A stretch of DNA of 64,000 bases from Monodelphis domestica (taxonomy: Eukaryota; Chordata; Mammalia; Didelphimorphia; Didelphidae), in assembly GCF_027887165.1 (NCBI RefSeq), contig NC_077235.1, positions 48,911,395 to 48,975,394 on the forward strand. Reading direction: 5' to 3'. The translations under genes and the position numbers were made by a program. This document shows, piece after piece, positions 22,895 to 33,791 of the stretch (the first letter of the stretch is position 1; the number at the start of each line of letters is the position of its first letter). The notes under the pieces are model-generated. The model did no database searches. It was not told the origin of the DNA and saw only the letters and a program-made list of their open reading frames with translations.

Positions 22895-23204
22895 AAAGAG
22901 CTCGAAAGACCTCCATGAACTGATGCAGAGTGAGATAAGCAGAACCCGGAGAACCTTGTACCCAGTAACTGCAACATTGTGGAATGATCAAATGTGATAG
23001 ACTTTGCTACTCTCAGCTTTGTGATGATTCTGAGGGACTTAGGACAGAGAATGCTCTCCGCCTCCAGAGAAAGAATTGCTGAAGTAGGAATGCAGAGGAA
23101 AACATATAATTTGTCGCTTGTTTATTTGGTCATATGTTTGGGGGTTTGGGTTTTATGAGATGAGTCTCTTACAAAAATGAATAATATGGAAATATGTTTT
23201 GCAT

Positions 23205-23512
23205 GACAATATAATATATTATATTATATTATGTATAATAATACAATATTGTATATAATAATATTATGTATTATATATAATATTATATTATATATAACTT
23301 TTATTATATATAATATAAAAATAAAAATAATATAATATAAAATAAAGTATATATAATATAAAAGAAATAAATATAATATAAAAAGAAATAATATATAGCA
23401 TAAATAATACATAATATAAATAATATAATTATATTATATAAATAATAAAAATAAATGTAAAAATAAAAGTAAATGAACATTATTTATATTATATATATTA
23501 TATATAACTCAG
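23205..23512. repeat. Expanded AT-rich tract within the L1 3'UTR
   Basis: About 300 bp of TATAATAT-type sequence replaces a ~15-base ATAATATATG-like segment present in the sister copy at ~2281. Local slippage expansion is the simplest reading. Confidence 0.85.
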
Positions 23513-24148
23513 CCTGAATTGCTTGTCAGTTCTGGGAGGGGGGAGGGAAGAAGGGAGGGAGACAACATGGATCATATAACTTTGGAAAACTTAGGTGGAA
23601 ATTCTTTATTAAAATAAAAAAAGAATTGGTACTAGGTATCAGTTCCAAGGCAGAAAAGTGGTTATGGGCTAGCTATTTGGGGTTAAGTGACTTACTTGCC
23701 TAGGGTCACACAGCTAGGAAGGGTCTGAGATCAAATTTGAACTCAAGACCTCTTCTCTTAAAGCCTGGCACTTTATCCACTGAGCCACCTAGGTGCTCCT
23801 CAGTTAATATTATCTGACCTACTGACAGGAAGCCCCAGGGAAGCTGCTCCATATCTCTGAGGTGCAGATTTGCCACTTTGTAAGTGAGAAAGAATCAGCA
23901 TGGCATAGTGCATAGAGAGCTAGATTCCAACAAAGGGAGGTGCGGGTTCAAGTCCTTGAAATTTTTTTAAAGTTAAAAACTTATATTAAATGTACTGTCA
24001 AAAAAATAATCAAATATATACGCAAAGCAAGGGACACAGTTTGACAGAAAATTCTTACCTTTTAACATGGCAGAATCAAATGAATTGGCAATGAAGCAAA
24101 GAAAATGCTTTTGGTCTGGGCTGCCTTTTGAGCCCATCACTTCTTCTC

Positions 24149-24351
24149 TTTTTTTTTAACCCCTCACCTTCCGTCTTGGAGTCAATACTGTGTATTGGCT
24201 CCAAGGCAGAAGAGCAGTAAAGGCTAGGCAATGGGGGTCAAGTGACTTGCCCAGGGTCACACAGCTGGGAAGTGTCTGAGGCCAGATTTGAACCCAGGAC
24301 CTCCCATCTCTGGGCCTGGTTCTCAATCCACTGAACCACCCAGCTGCCCCC
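24149..24351 (-). mobile_element. WSINE-like SINE, copy 9
   Basis: Complete minus-strand copy (CACCTTCCGTCTTGGAGTCA; GGGTCACACAGCTGGGAAGT; CACCCAGCTGCCCCC). Confidence 0.92.
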
Positions 24352-24682
24352 ACCATCCCTTCTTTCTTGCTTGAACAACAAAATCTATCAATGTGTACCC
24401 ATCTCTAACTTGGCTTCTGCATCAACTCATATGGGTCTAATCATAAATCATTACATACGTCCATTACTTTAGTATCCCCAAATTTATTCACATATTTTCC
24501 AATTGTATAATAATAACAATGCATTTTAATCATGTAATATGTTTTTACATCATATACTATATTATATCACATATATTATATATATATATTTTTTTTTTCA
24601 AAGTCTCAAAGTCTCTAACAAAGACTCACCTTATAGATTCATTTGGTTGGTCAGAAAATTGTGCAATCACCATCCTTACACA

Positions 24683-24709
24683 CACGCGTGCACGCACACA
24701 CACACGCAT
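24683..24709. repeat. Imperfect (CA)n microsatellite
   Basis: ACACACGCGTGCACGCACAC followed by further CA dinucleotides. Confidence 0.7.
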
Positions 24710-24836
24710 CTTAGCTCTGTGAACCTGAGCAAGTCACAGATTCTCAGTGCTCCTCTGACAATTCTGTGAGGCTATAAGTTATGGAGAAGATACTACCCTG
24801 CATTTGTGGAGGGGATTTTTTCACTAGAAAGTCCTT

Positions 24837-25075
24837 ACACAGCTAGGTGGGTCAGTGGATAGAACGTTAGGCCTGGACTCAGAAGGACCTGAGGTCAGAT
24901 CCCGTCTCAAGACACTTACTAGTTATGTGACCCTGTACGAGTCACTTAACCTCTTCTGTCTGCTTCAGTTTCCTCAACTGTAAAATGGGGCTAATAAGAG
25001 AACCAAATGAGATATAATATTTATACAGCACAGTGCCTGGCACATGATAGGCATTACATAAATTCTTATTCCCTT
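24837..25075 (+). mobile_element. CORE-SINE of MIR/THER type with L2-like tail
   Basis: CACAGCTAGGTGGGTCAGTG, CAGTTTCCTCAACTGTAAAA and CAGTGCCTGGCACATGATAG run in order, the last being the L2-like 3' end typical of this class. Confidence 0.7.
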
Positions 25076-25229
25076 TCCCCTTGTTCCCTCTATATCTCAC
25101 AGATCCTGAGTCCTGTACCTCATCTTTCTCCTCCTTTCTCCTAGCAAACAAAAAAGAGAATATGTTTATAACATTCAAAATAGAAGGGACCTTAGAAGTC
25201 ATTTAATGAGATCAACATTTATTAAATAG

Positions 25230-25492
25230 CTACTGGAGCAGCTAGGTACATAAAGTACTGGGACTGGACTCAGAAGACTCCTCTTCCTGAATTCAAATTT
25301 GGCCTCCGACACTTACTGGTTGTGTGACCCTAGGCAAGTCACATCACCCTGTTTGACTCGGTTCCCTCCTCCGTAAAAGGAGCTGTAGAAAGAAATAGTA
25401 AACCATTCCGGTAACTTTGCCAACAAAACTCCCAAATGGGGTTACAAAGAGCTGGACTGACTGAAAACCAACCAAACAACAAACATCTACTG
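25230..25492 (+). mobile_element. CORE-SINE with RTE-like tail (MAR1-type)
   Basis: GAGCAGCTAGGTACATAAAG, GTTGTGTGACCCTAGGCAAG and a tail with CAAATGGGGTTACAAAGAGC. Confidence 0.7.
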
Positions 25493-25862
25493 TGGCAAGA
25501 AGACACCATGACAGGGAAGGTTGATCTTGGAGTCTGAAAGATCTAGATTCTAGTCTCCTCTCTTGGTCACATATAGTTGCCATTTGACAATGGACAAGTC
25601 GTGGCACAGAGTGTTCTCAGATCTCTAAGCCTGGGAGTTACATGGGGTTCCCTCCATAAGAGGAGGGAGTTGCCACATGGGTTGTTTCCCACAAAGTTAA
25701 AATCTGGAGAGGAAAAATGTATAGGGCACTAGTCCAGCTCCCTCATTTTACAGAACAAAGTCAGATACTAGGTCTTAGCAGGAGCCCAGCACGTATTTTG
25801 TGTGATTGGATATTCCGGGTAGAACTCTTTTATCCCCACTTTGGAATGAGGCTATGGAAACA

Positions 25863-26080
25863 GTGGAGCAGCAGACACTGACCTTGGAGTCAGGAAGACA
25901 CATCTTCCTGATTTCAAATCTGGCTAGCTGAGTGACCCTGGACAAGTCACTTCACGGTGTTTGCCTCGGTTCCTCATCTGTTAAATGAGCTAGAGAAGGA
26001 AATGGCAAATCACTCCTTTATCTTTGCCAGGAAAATCTCAAATGGGGTCATGACACAACTGAAAAATGACTTAACATCGA
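25863..26080 (+). mobile_element. CORE-SINE with RTE-like tail (MAR1-type)
   Basis: CTTGGAGTCAGGAAGACACA, GTGACCCTGGACAAGTCACT and CAAATGGGGTCATGACACAA in order. Confidence 0.7.
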
Positions 26081-27969
26081 GCAATGGAAACAGTACAGTC
26101 TATTCAGCCATTTAGGATCCTAGATCTGGATAGTTGTGTATTAATTCAGGTGACCAGCCTGAATTCCCTACTGGCTCTAACCCCAACTGCCCTGTGTTTG
26201 GAGGGCAAATATATCATGAACTCAGTTGTGGCTGCCCCTAGTGAGTGGGAACCCCAATCAACTTGTACTATCCCTGTTTAATGGCTAGTAAACTCCTGCT
26301 CCAGTAATCTAGGCATTCAGGGTCACTGTGTCAAATGCTAAACCCTCTTCCCCAGCCACTTTTCCCTCCTTTCTTATTCCCATTCAGTTGATTTCTAGGG
26401 AAATGTTCTGACTTTCCTTTCTAAGCTCTAATATGAATGAGATTCCCTTTATCATATAACTTTTTCTTCTACACTCTCCATTTCCTTGCATTTCACAAAA
26501 GCTTAGCTGTTACAGGATGACCCTCACTTCCTGGTCACCCTCTGCCATGCTGTTTGCTCCTTCTTTAACACACTGGACTAACAGGAAGAGCAAGCACACA
26601 TCTTGCTACTTCCTGGCACTTCCCTCTAAGGGTTACCACATCCAGATCTGTATTTCTCAGTTCAGATCTCCAGGACTTCAGAGCACTCTTCATCGTTTCT
26701 CAAGGAATTTAGGACATCTGTCAGTCTTCATCTTCACCATCACCCCTACCCTCAGATTTGGAGACTTCTGTCTACATGTTGCTGTCCTCTTGAATACCTT
26801 AGCATCTTAGTACATCAACTTTTTTGGCCTCCATTATGTTATATCTTCTTTTAACTTCAGCCTCCCAGAAAGGTGGTCATACTTTGTAGGGCACAGAAAG
26901 ACTCACGCAATCCATAACTGAGCCTTCTTAAGATCTGTCATTTGTCTGGCCTACCTGACTATGATCACAATTTCATGCCCTTTCAACTCTCTTCTCACCA
27001 TCTCTAACCTTATTTTTTACTCACTGAAATTTCAAATCATGTCATCTACCCCTGTTATCCATGTTCTCCGTCACTCTTTCTCTGGCCTCGATTTCCTCCC
27101 TTAATTTTGACCCAAAGGTTGACCATTTCAACCATTCAATATCCTTCACGCTTGAATGCCATTTCCCCTTCAACCTGCTGTTGTACACACTCACCACCTG
27201 TTTTCCCTGCTGCTTACACTCCCAAGCCGCTAAATGCTGCTGAGGAAGTCATGAGATTGTGCCAAATGAGTTCACTACAAATGCATATTATCTAATCTGA
27301 ACTGGGTCCTCATGGGCACACAACAGTCCTTTTATTCTCTCTGATTGACTCCCTTTAACACTCACCCACAGCACAACAGCTGTTCCAAACCTCCCCTCTC
27401 CTCGAGTCCTCGAAGCCATGGCCCCAATTCTTCCTTTCAGGAAAACTGAGGCCATCTGTCATGAGCCACAGGCTCAAAGAATTTCAGACTTGGAAGGGCC
27501 TTCTGTGGCCATCTAAATCATACATATATCTCTCACTTGCTCCAGAGAATGAGGAAAGGATGGCTTTCTCCTCGCTAAAACCAACCACAACTTCATTCCT
27601 TCCCCCTCCTATATCCTTTGGAAGCTTACACTAGAAATTATTCCATCTCCCTCAACCTCATTTTTGGTCTCCTCTTATTTACTTACTCCTTCACGCCACT
27701 TGTTTAGCCATGTGCCCAGGTGGTTCTCCTGTTCTTATCTTTGCTATCTCCATAAGCTATCATCCTCTATTTGTCTTCCTTTTTTCCACTAACAGATTTC
27801 TAGAAAGGGTTATTTATCCTTATCACCTTCACTTTTTCACCCCCATACTCTCTTCTAAACCCCTTGAAATCTGACTTTCTCTTCTCCTCCCTGTCTCAGT
27901 TACTATGAAACATCTTCCAACTATGTTACCAATAGTCTCTCTTATTCAGTCATTCATTCTTTTATTATT

Positions 27970-28445
27970 AAAAAAATCCTCTTACCTTCCATCTTGGAAT
28001 CAATATTAAATATCAGTTCCAAGGCAGAGGAGTGGTAAGGGTTAGTGTAGGAGTAAAAATGAATAAATACTCCTAGTATTTAAAAATATATATGATTTTA
28101 ATACTAAATCAAAAGAGAGGGAAAAGAAAAAAGGTTCATTCAGTCAAGTGATCAGAGCAAAGAGAGACAGAGACTCACACCTGCAGCACTTTACCAAAAG
28201 CACAAGCTCCGGAAAAGAGCCCCACAGCGTGGGTCTCAGCCAAATTTATGAAGATGTAACTTAAAAGGATGCTGGGAATATAGCTCAGGTGTTGCAAATT
28301 TTCCATCTGCACAGTTAGGCAATTGTAGTTAAGTGACTTGTTCAGAGTCACATAGCTAGGAAGTACCTGAAGCCAGATTTGAACCCAGTAACCTCCTGCC
28401 TCCAGGACTGACTCTCTAACTACTGAGCCATTTAGCTGCCCCTCA
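27970..28445 (-). mobile_element. WSINE-like SINE, copy 10, split by a probable LTR
   Basis: The 3' half (27970-28045: CTTACCTTCCATCTTGGAAT) and 5' half (28314-28445: ending TTAGCTGCCCC) join at GTTAG, duplicated on both sides of the inserted piece. Confidence 0.85.
28046..28313. mobile_element. Probable solo LTR of an endogenous retrovirus-like element
   Basis: A 268-bp insertion that begins TGTAGG and ends TGCACA (TG...CA termini) and is flanked by a 5-bp duplication, GTTAG (28041-28045 and 28314-28318), in the middle of a SINE. No internal coding region is present, so it is a solo fossil. The 5-bp duplication suits an ERV-L-like or other 5-bp class, but the family is not recognised. It is younger than its host SINE. 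Confidence 0.65.
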
Positions 28446-28454
28446 ATAGGCTCT

Positions 28455-28800
28455 TTTTGTTATTTGAAATTTTTTATTTAATTAATTGACTTAGAATATT
28501 TTTCCATGGTTCCATGATTCATGTTCTTTCCCTTCCTTCCCCTACCTTCCCTCCCATAGCCAACAAGCAGTTCCACTGAGTTTTACATGTGTTATTGATC
28601 AATACCTATTTCCATATTATTGATGTTTGCATTAGGGTGATTGTTTAGAGTCTACATCCCCAGTTATATCCTCATCAAACCATGTGATCAAGCAGTTGTT
28701 TTTCTTCTGTGTTTCTGCTCCCACAGTTCTTTCTCTGGATGTGGATAGCGTTCTTTCTCATAAGTCTCTCAGAATTGTCCTGGATTATTGTTCAATAGCC
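28455..28800 (-). mobile_element. L1 3'UTR fragment
   Basis: CATGGTTCCATGATTCATGT, TTTTACATGTGTTATTGATC and CATGTGATCAAGCAGTTG match the minus-strand L1 3'UTR; it interrupts the L2-clade element. Confidence 0.8.
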
Positions 28801-29221
28801 TCTTAATGACTAAATCTGACTGCCTTTTCTTTTTTTGGTCCTCAATTTCTTTGATTTCTCTGTGGATTTTGACACTATTGATCATCTTTTCTCCCTGAAT
28901 CCTTTTACCCTCTCTTGGCTTTAATGGCATCAGTCTTTCCTGGTTCTCTTTCTACAAAAGTTCTGTGTTGAGCCTTCTTGTCTCTCTCCTGTGGTTGCCT
29001 CATCAGCTTCTTTGGGTTCAGTAATCATCTCTGTGCTTATGATTCCCATAACTATATACCTAGCCTTAATGTCACTCCTGAACTCCATTCCTATGTCACC
29101 AAGTGTCTATTGGATGGCTCCATCTAGATTGTTCTTTTGACAGTTCAAATGTAATAAGTTACAAACCAAACAGGCTATCTTCTGCCCTCAAATCTTTCCA
29201 AATGCCTTCTAAATTTTCCTA

Positions 29222-29421
29222 TTTTTTTAAACCCTCACATTCCATCTTAGAATCAATGCCATGTATTGGTTCCAGGGCAGAAGAGTGGTAAGGGCTAGGC
29301 AATGGGGGTTAAGGGACTTGCCCAGGGTCACACAGCTAGGCAGTGTCTGAGGTCAGATTTGAACCTAGGACCTCCCCTCTCTGGGTCTGGCTCTCCATCC
29401 ACTGAACCACCCAGCTACCCC
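29222..29421 (-). mobile_element. WSINE-like SINE, copy 11
   Basis: Complete minus-strand copy (CTCACATTCCATCTTAGAAT; GGTCACACAGCTAGGCAGTG; CACCCAGCTACCCC). Confidence 0.92.
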
Positions 29422-29800
29422 TTCTATTTCTTTTGAGAGCATTATTGTTCTCCTTTGTTTATAACCTGAATCATCCTTGACTTTATACTTTCTCTATCCC
29501 CTCATATATACTTTTAGTTACCAAGTTTTGTCATTCTGGTCTTGCAAAATTTCTTGCAACCATTCTCTTCCTTCCATTCATATGGTCCTTACTTATCAGT
29601 TTCCTCATCACTTGCCCTCCCTGCTTCCATCCTCTCACCACTCCAATCTATCTTCTCCCTAGTTGCCAAAAGAAATGTTCTAAGCCATAGCTCTGGACAT
29701 GTCATTCCCCTGTTTGCTTTAATATCTTCAAGGAGCTCCTTGTGTTGCCTCTAGAATAAAATACCGCCTCCTCAGGCTGATATTTAAAATTCCCCGTAGG

Positions 29801-30245
29801 GTTTCTAACTCAGATAGGTGCCCAAATAGGAGACAGACCACCCCGCTTCCACATAACTACTCCAGCAAAACCCTTAAATTACTACCAAACCCAATAATGA
29901 TTGAGAAAGCTTTGAGGAAACTGAAGCAAGTGACTTCTTTCACCCTAGAATTGAAGACATAGGCCAGCCAGAAGCCCATGGGTAAAAAGAAAGTAGCCTC
30001 CAACAAAACTAGCACCAGAACAAGGAAAACAGGGCTTCAAAGGATGATCAGAGAGGGCCACAGACATGGGCAGCTTACCAGATCTATGTCTTTTCTCTGT
30101 GAAGGCCCCAGGGAGATCAGAGAGGGCCAGGGTACAGATCTTGGCAGCCCCAGGGAGTGGCAATGACTAGAGTAGAGTGTTAGCACTCAGAGCACAAGAA
30201 CAGCAAAGCCCTGAAGTTCTGTTCTAAGAATGCTAGAGGGGTCTC
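29801..30245. other. Unassigned sequence, possibly an L1 5'-end fragment
   Basis: A short plus-strand open frame starts MGKKKVASNKTSTRTRKTG and runs to 30166. Lysine/arginine-rich starts of this kind occur at the beginning of L1 ORF1, but I see no further match. It contains an imperfect internal repeat (CAGAGAGGGCCA at ~30048 and ~30119). Not called as a gene. Confidence 0.25.
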
Positions 30246-30247
30246 TT

Positions 30248-30485
30248 TATATTCAAAGATATTTTTTATTTTCCCAATTACATGTAATAACAATTTTCAA
30301 CATATGGTTTCTGAAATGATAAGATCCAAATTGTTTCTCTTTTCCCCACTTGGAAAGGGTAAGAAATTTGATCTGGGTATTATGTAAAGGGATCTCTCAA
30401 GATCCAGAACCTCAGGTTTGTTTTGATTTGGATTTCTCTTATCATCACTGCTTTGGAGTATTTTTTCATATGTTTGTTAATAGTC
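30248..30485 (-). mobile_element. L1 fragment of a different subfamily
   Basis: TTTTCCCAATTACATGTAAT and, after ~30405, CCTCAGGTTTGTTTTGATTT plus ATTTTTTCATATGTTTGTTA are minus-strand L1 pieces. Confidence 0.55.
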
Positions 30486-30489
30486 AACA

Positions 30490-30665
30490 GCAAAAACAAC
30501 AAGCATTTATTAAGTGGGCACTGTGCTAAGTTCTGGAGACAAATTTAAGCAAAATGGAAGATAGTTTCTGCTCTAAGGGAGCTTACGTTCTAATAGGGGA
30601 AGACAATATAAAATAAGGGTAGCAGAGAAGAGGGAGATACTTTCAAGAGTCAGGAGAGGAGCCCA
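30490..30665 (+). repeat. Old interspersed repeat fragment
   Basis: GCATTTATTAAGTGGGCACT, CTAAGGGAGCTTACGTTCTA and a GGGAAGACAATATAAAATAA tail; same unnamed family as 14750. Confidence 0.4.
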
Positions 30666-30674
30666 AGTTTTTAT

Positions 30675-32120
30675 TTTTTTTTCCATTTGAATTAGTTTAT
30701 TTAGTCAATTTCCAAGTTTTTTAAAAGGAAGTTCTAAATTAGGGAAACGGGAAACTTTACCTGTCAGCCTTATGGATAAGGGAAGGATATATGACCAAAC
30801 AAGACATAGGAAACATTAAGAAAAATTAAATGGATAATTTTGATGATATTAAATTAAAAATGTTTTGTACAAACAAAACCAATGTAACCAAGATTAGAAG
30901 GGAAACAACAAATTTGGGAAAAAATTATAGCAGGTATCTCTAACAAAGGCCTCATTTCTCAAATATATAGAGAACTGAGTCAAATTTATAAGAATACACA
31001 GCATTTCCCAAATGGAAAATGGTCAAAGGCTATGAATAGGCAGTTCTCTGAAAAAGAAATTAAAATTATCTATCTGTATAAACTATAAGCATTTGGAAAA
31101 AATTCTTCAAATTACTATTGAATAGAGAAATGCAAATGAAAACAGCTCGGAGATTGGCAAACATGACCAAAAAGGGAAATGTTGGAGGGGATGTGGGAAA
31201 AATTGGACACGAATACAGTGTTGGTGGAACTGTGAACTGATACAACCATTCTATTTTTTTTAAACATTATTTTATTTGGTCATTTCCAAACATTATTCAT
31301 TGGAACCAAAGATCATTTTCTTTTCTTCCCTCCCCCCCCCCCACCTATCCCATAGCCGACGTGCGATTTCACTGGGTATCACATGTGTTCTTGATTCGAA
31401 CCCATTTCCATATTGTTGGTATCTGCATTAGTGATACAACCATTCTAGACAGCATGTAACCATGCTCAAAGGGCCATAAAACTATGCATGCCTTTTGACC
31501 TAGCAATACCACTACTTGGTCTGTAAAAAGAGACCAAAGATAAGGGAAAAGGACATATCTGTACCAAAATATTGTTAGCAGCTCTTTTTGTAGCGGCAAA
31601 GAACTGGAAACTGAAGATGAACAAGTTGCTGTATATGGTTGTAATGGAATACTATTGGTCCATAAGCAATGAGGAACAGGATGAGTTTAGAAAAATCTGG
31701 AAAGATTTATATGAACCAATGCAGAGTGAAGTGAGCAGAACCAGGAGAACAATGTGTATACAGTAACAGAAATATTATACAGTGATCAAATATGAAGGAC
31801 TAAACAATTATTAGTAAAGCATAGCAAACCATAAGGAACTCACGATGAAAAATGCCAATCTCACCCAAAGAAGTAACTGTTAGAATCTGATTTCAGATCA
31901 AAGCACACCATCTTCCACTTTATTTACTAGGTGAGCTTTTATTGTATGTGTGATATCTTCTATCACAAAGTAAGCAATATGGAAATATGTATTGCATGAA
32001 AACCTTGATATAAACTGCCTTGAGGAGGGGGTAGGAAGAGCGGGACAGTGAAAATATCAATGCTAAGATGTCAGAAAACAATTGTGAAAAACTGTTTCCA
32101 TGTGTAACTGAAAAAAAAAA
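30675..32120 (+). mobile_element. 5'-truncated L1 with ORF2 remnants, split by another L1
   Basis: Plus-strand ORF2-like order: CTCAAATATATAGAGAACTG, GGAAATGTTGGAGGGGATGT, ACCTAGCAATACCACTACTT, then AGTGAAGTGAGCAGAACCAG and a 3'UTR ending in A-runs near 32120. Interrupted at 31254-31431. Confidence 0.75.
31254..31431 (-). mobile_element. 178-bp L1 3' tail inserted in the opposite sense into an L1
   Basis: Minus-strand L1 3' terminus flanked by a perfect 16-bp duplication, TGATACAACCATTCTA (31238-31253 and 31432-31447). A run of C occurs at ~31331-31342. Confidence 0.93.
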
Positions 32121-32680
32121 GCTTAAAAAAGTACATTGTATTTGGAATGAGAAAAACAAAATGGAGGTTCTGGGTGGAACTAATCAGAGGAAGGGGGTGA
32201 TAAGGACAGAATGTTCTTCTAATTTGAAGGCCATGGGAGGAATGAACTTCTAGGGTGGGGAGGCTGCTGACCACATACTAAGAAAATGGAACAATGTTAT
32301 CGCTGTTCATGATACCTTCTCTCCAAGTTAGATTTTCCTTTTAGCTGACTGAATTTCTGTTTAGATTGCACAGAAAGGGTTTAGAAGTTCAAAAATTTTC
32401 ATTTCCATGGCAACAACATTGAAGAGGTCCCAGAAGAGACAAGTGACCTCCTTTTGCTGTCTTCTTCCTTTTCCAATCTTTTTTTTTTGAGCCTGTTGAT
32501 ATTATTTGGCCACTTATTTATTGGGGAGTAGCTTTTGGTCTCACATTTCTATTATTTTCCTCTATACCTTGGATATTAAACCGTTACTTGAGAAACTTAG
32601 TACAAAGATTTTTCTCACTTGTCTTCTTTCCTTCTTGTCCTACATGTATTGATTTTGTTTGTGCAGATACCCTGTCCTTC
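32121..32680. other. Unassigned sequence
   Basis: No gene or recognised repeat except a T-run near 32480; 32490-32680 has weak L1 minus-strand character (ATTAAACCGTTACTTGAGAA). Confidence 0.3.
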
Positions 32681-32698
32681 TTGAAAAAGACTCTTACT

Positions 32699-32908
32699 GG
32701 GGGCAGCTGGGTGGCTCAGTGGATTGAGAGCCAGGCCTAGAGATGGGAGGTCCTAGGTTCAAATCTGGCCTCAGCCACTTCCCAGCTGTGTGACCCTGGG
32801 CAAGTCACTTGACCCCCATTGCCTAGCCCTTACCACTCTTCTGCCTTGGAGCCAATACACAGTATTGACTCCAAGACGGAAGGTAAGGGTTAAAAAAAAA
32901 AAGAAAAG
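32699..32908 (+). mobile_element. WSINE-like SINE, copy 12, with 16-bp target-site duplication
   Basis: Near-consensus full-length copy with A-rich tail, flanked by GAAAAAGACTCTTACT at 32683-32698 and 32908-32923 (the shared boundary A/G of the tail makes the edge uncertain by a base). One of the youngest-looking copies here. Confidence 0.95.
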
Positions 32909-32923
32909 AAAAAGACTCTTACT

Positions 32924-33043
32924 TAAGGTCGATAGGTGGTACCTGGCCTAGAGTCAGGAAGACTCATCTTCCTGAGTTCAAACCTGGCCTCAGACACTTA
33001 GATAGGTGACCCCGGGAAAATCACTTTACCCCGTTTCCCTTAT
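32924..33043 (+). mobile_element. MAR1-type SINE inserted at the same target
   Basis: CTGGCCTAGAGTCAGGAAGA and CCTGGCCTCAGACACTTAGA identify the SINE. Its right flank repeats AAAGACTCTTACTT (~33044-33057), the same target as the SINE to its left. Confidence 0.8.
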
Positions 33044-33364
33044 AAAGACTCTTACTTGGAAAAGTCCCCCACAGTGGGGACTCCCAACCTGAGGAGTCTC
33101 CAAAGGGCGTTCGAAGAAAACTGACCAAGAACCAAAGCTCTCCCCTCATGCCAATTTGCCCCATCTCTCCCCTTGGGCAATAACCAGAGAGTCTTATACC
33201 ATCCGGCTTTAAGGAACAGAGGTTACACTCAATTTATTTTTTGTAATTGCTTCTATCTCTTGTTTCAGGAATATACTTCCTGTGAAAGATATATGCATGT
33301 ATGAATATATAGAATTTGCTACCTTCTAATTATTTTATGGTAGGATGTTTCATATTCACCTTCA

Positions 33365-33460
33365 GTCAGCCAATAAGCATATTTATTAAACAGCTACTGT
33401 ATCCTAGACCGCATGGGGAATAGAAATAAAGGCAAAAGATAGGCCCTGTCCTCAAAGAAC
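33365..33460 (+). repeat. Old interspersed repeat fragment
   Basis: AGCATATTTATTAAACAGCT and AGGCCCTGTCCTCAAAGAAC; same unnamed family as 14750. Confidence 0.35.
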
Positions 33461-33667
33461 TGATAGAAACTATGCCCAATCATGCTAAACATAGGATAAC
33501 GCACCATCCAAAGGCCCCACAACATTCACATTGCCTTTGTGGATTATTTTTTCAAGCTCTTGCTTCATTTCCTCTAGGAATTTAAATGGGTCTTGTGGCC
33601 CAGCTATGTTTTTGTTTGAGGCTTTGCTTGGAAATAAGCTACTAGGGGGAGGCATTAGAACTTTTTT

Positions 33668-33791
33668 GAAACCCTTACTTTCTGTCTAGGTATCAAATCC
33701 AAGACAGAAGAGTAGCAAGGGCCAGGCAATCCAGGACCTAGAGTCTCCAGAGGCTAGGCTCTCTTATCCACTGAGCCATCGAGCTTCCCCA
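33668..33791 (-). mobile_element. WSINE-like SINE, copy 13, internally deleted
   Basis: CCCTTACTTTCTGTCTAGGT and GCCAGGCAATCCAGGACCTA: the core between them (~60 bases with the GGGTCACACAGC motif) is missing. Confidence 0.7.

Larger units (their letters stand above)
22712..23621 (+). mobile_element. 5'-truncated L1 inside a SINE
   Basis: Starts GTAGCAAAGAATTGGAAAC, reads the ORF2 end and 3'UTR (GATAGACTTTGCTACTCTC; AATTGCTTGTCAGTTCTGGG) and ends in an A-rich tail. Target-site duplication is AGAATTAATACTCAG / AGAATTGGTACTAGG (22697-22711, 23622-23636) with four differences. Contains a smaller L1 tail insertion and a ~300-bp AT tract. Confidence 0.88.
22672..23798 (-). mobile_element. WSINE-like SINE, copy 8, split by an L1
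   Basis: The 3' part (22672-22711: CTTACCTTCTGTCTTAGAAT) and the rest (23622-23798) are separated by an L1. The whole is flanked by a perfect 17-bp duplication, CTCAGTTAATATTATCT, at 22655-22671 and 23799-23815, which shows the two pieces are one SINE. Confidence 0.92.
26300..29800 (+). mobile_element. L2-clade LINE, old, interrupted by SINEs, an L1 and an LTR
   Basis: Pyrimidine-rich plus-strand sequence (26300-27965, ~28800-29221, 29422-29800) parallels the copy at 49400-53590. At ~28860 a GATTTCTCTGTGGATTTTGA stretch encodes a degraded reverse transcriptase segment (FDFSVDFDTIDH). Position ~29690 has the L2 3' motif GGACATGTCATTCCCCTG and CTAGAATAAAATACCGCCTC. No intact frame. Confidence 0.6.

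Noticed and set aside
29978-30166. Lysine-rich short frame (MGKKKVASNK...) as a small host protein
   Set aside because: Only 62 codons, no context; could be an L1 ORF1 start but not supported enough to call.
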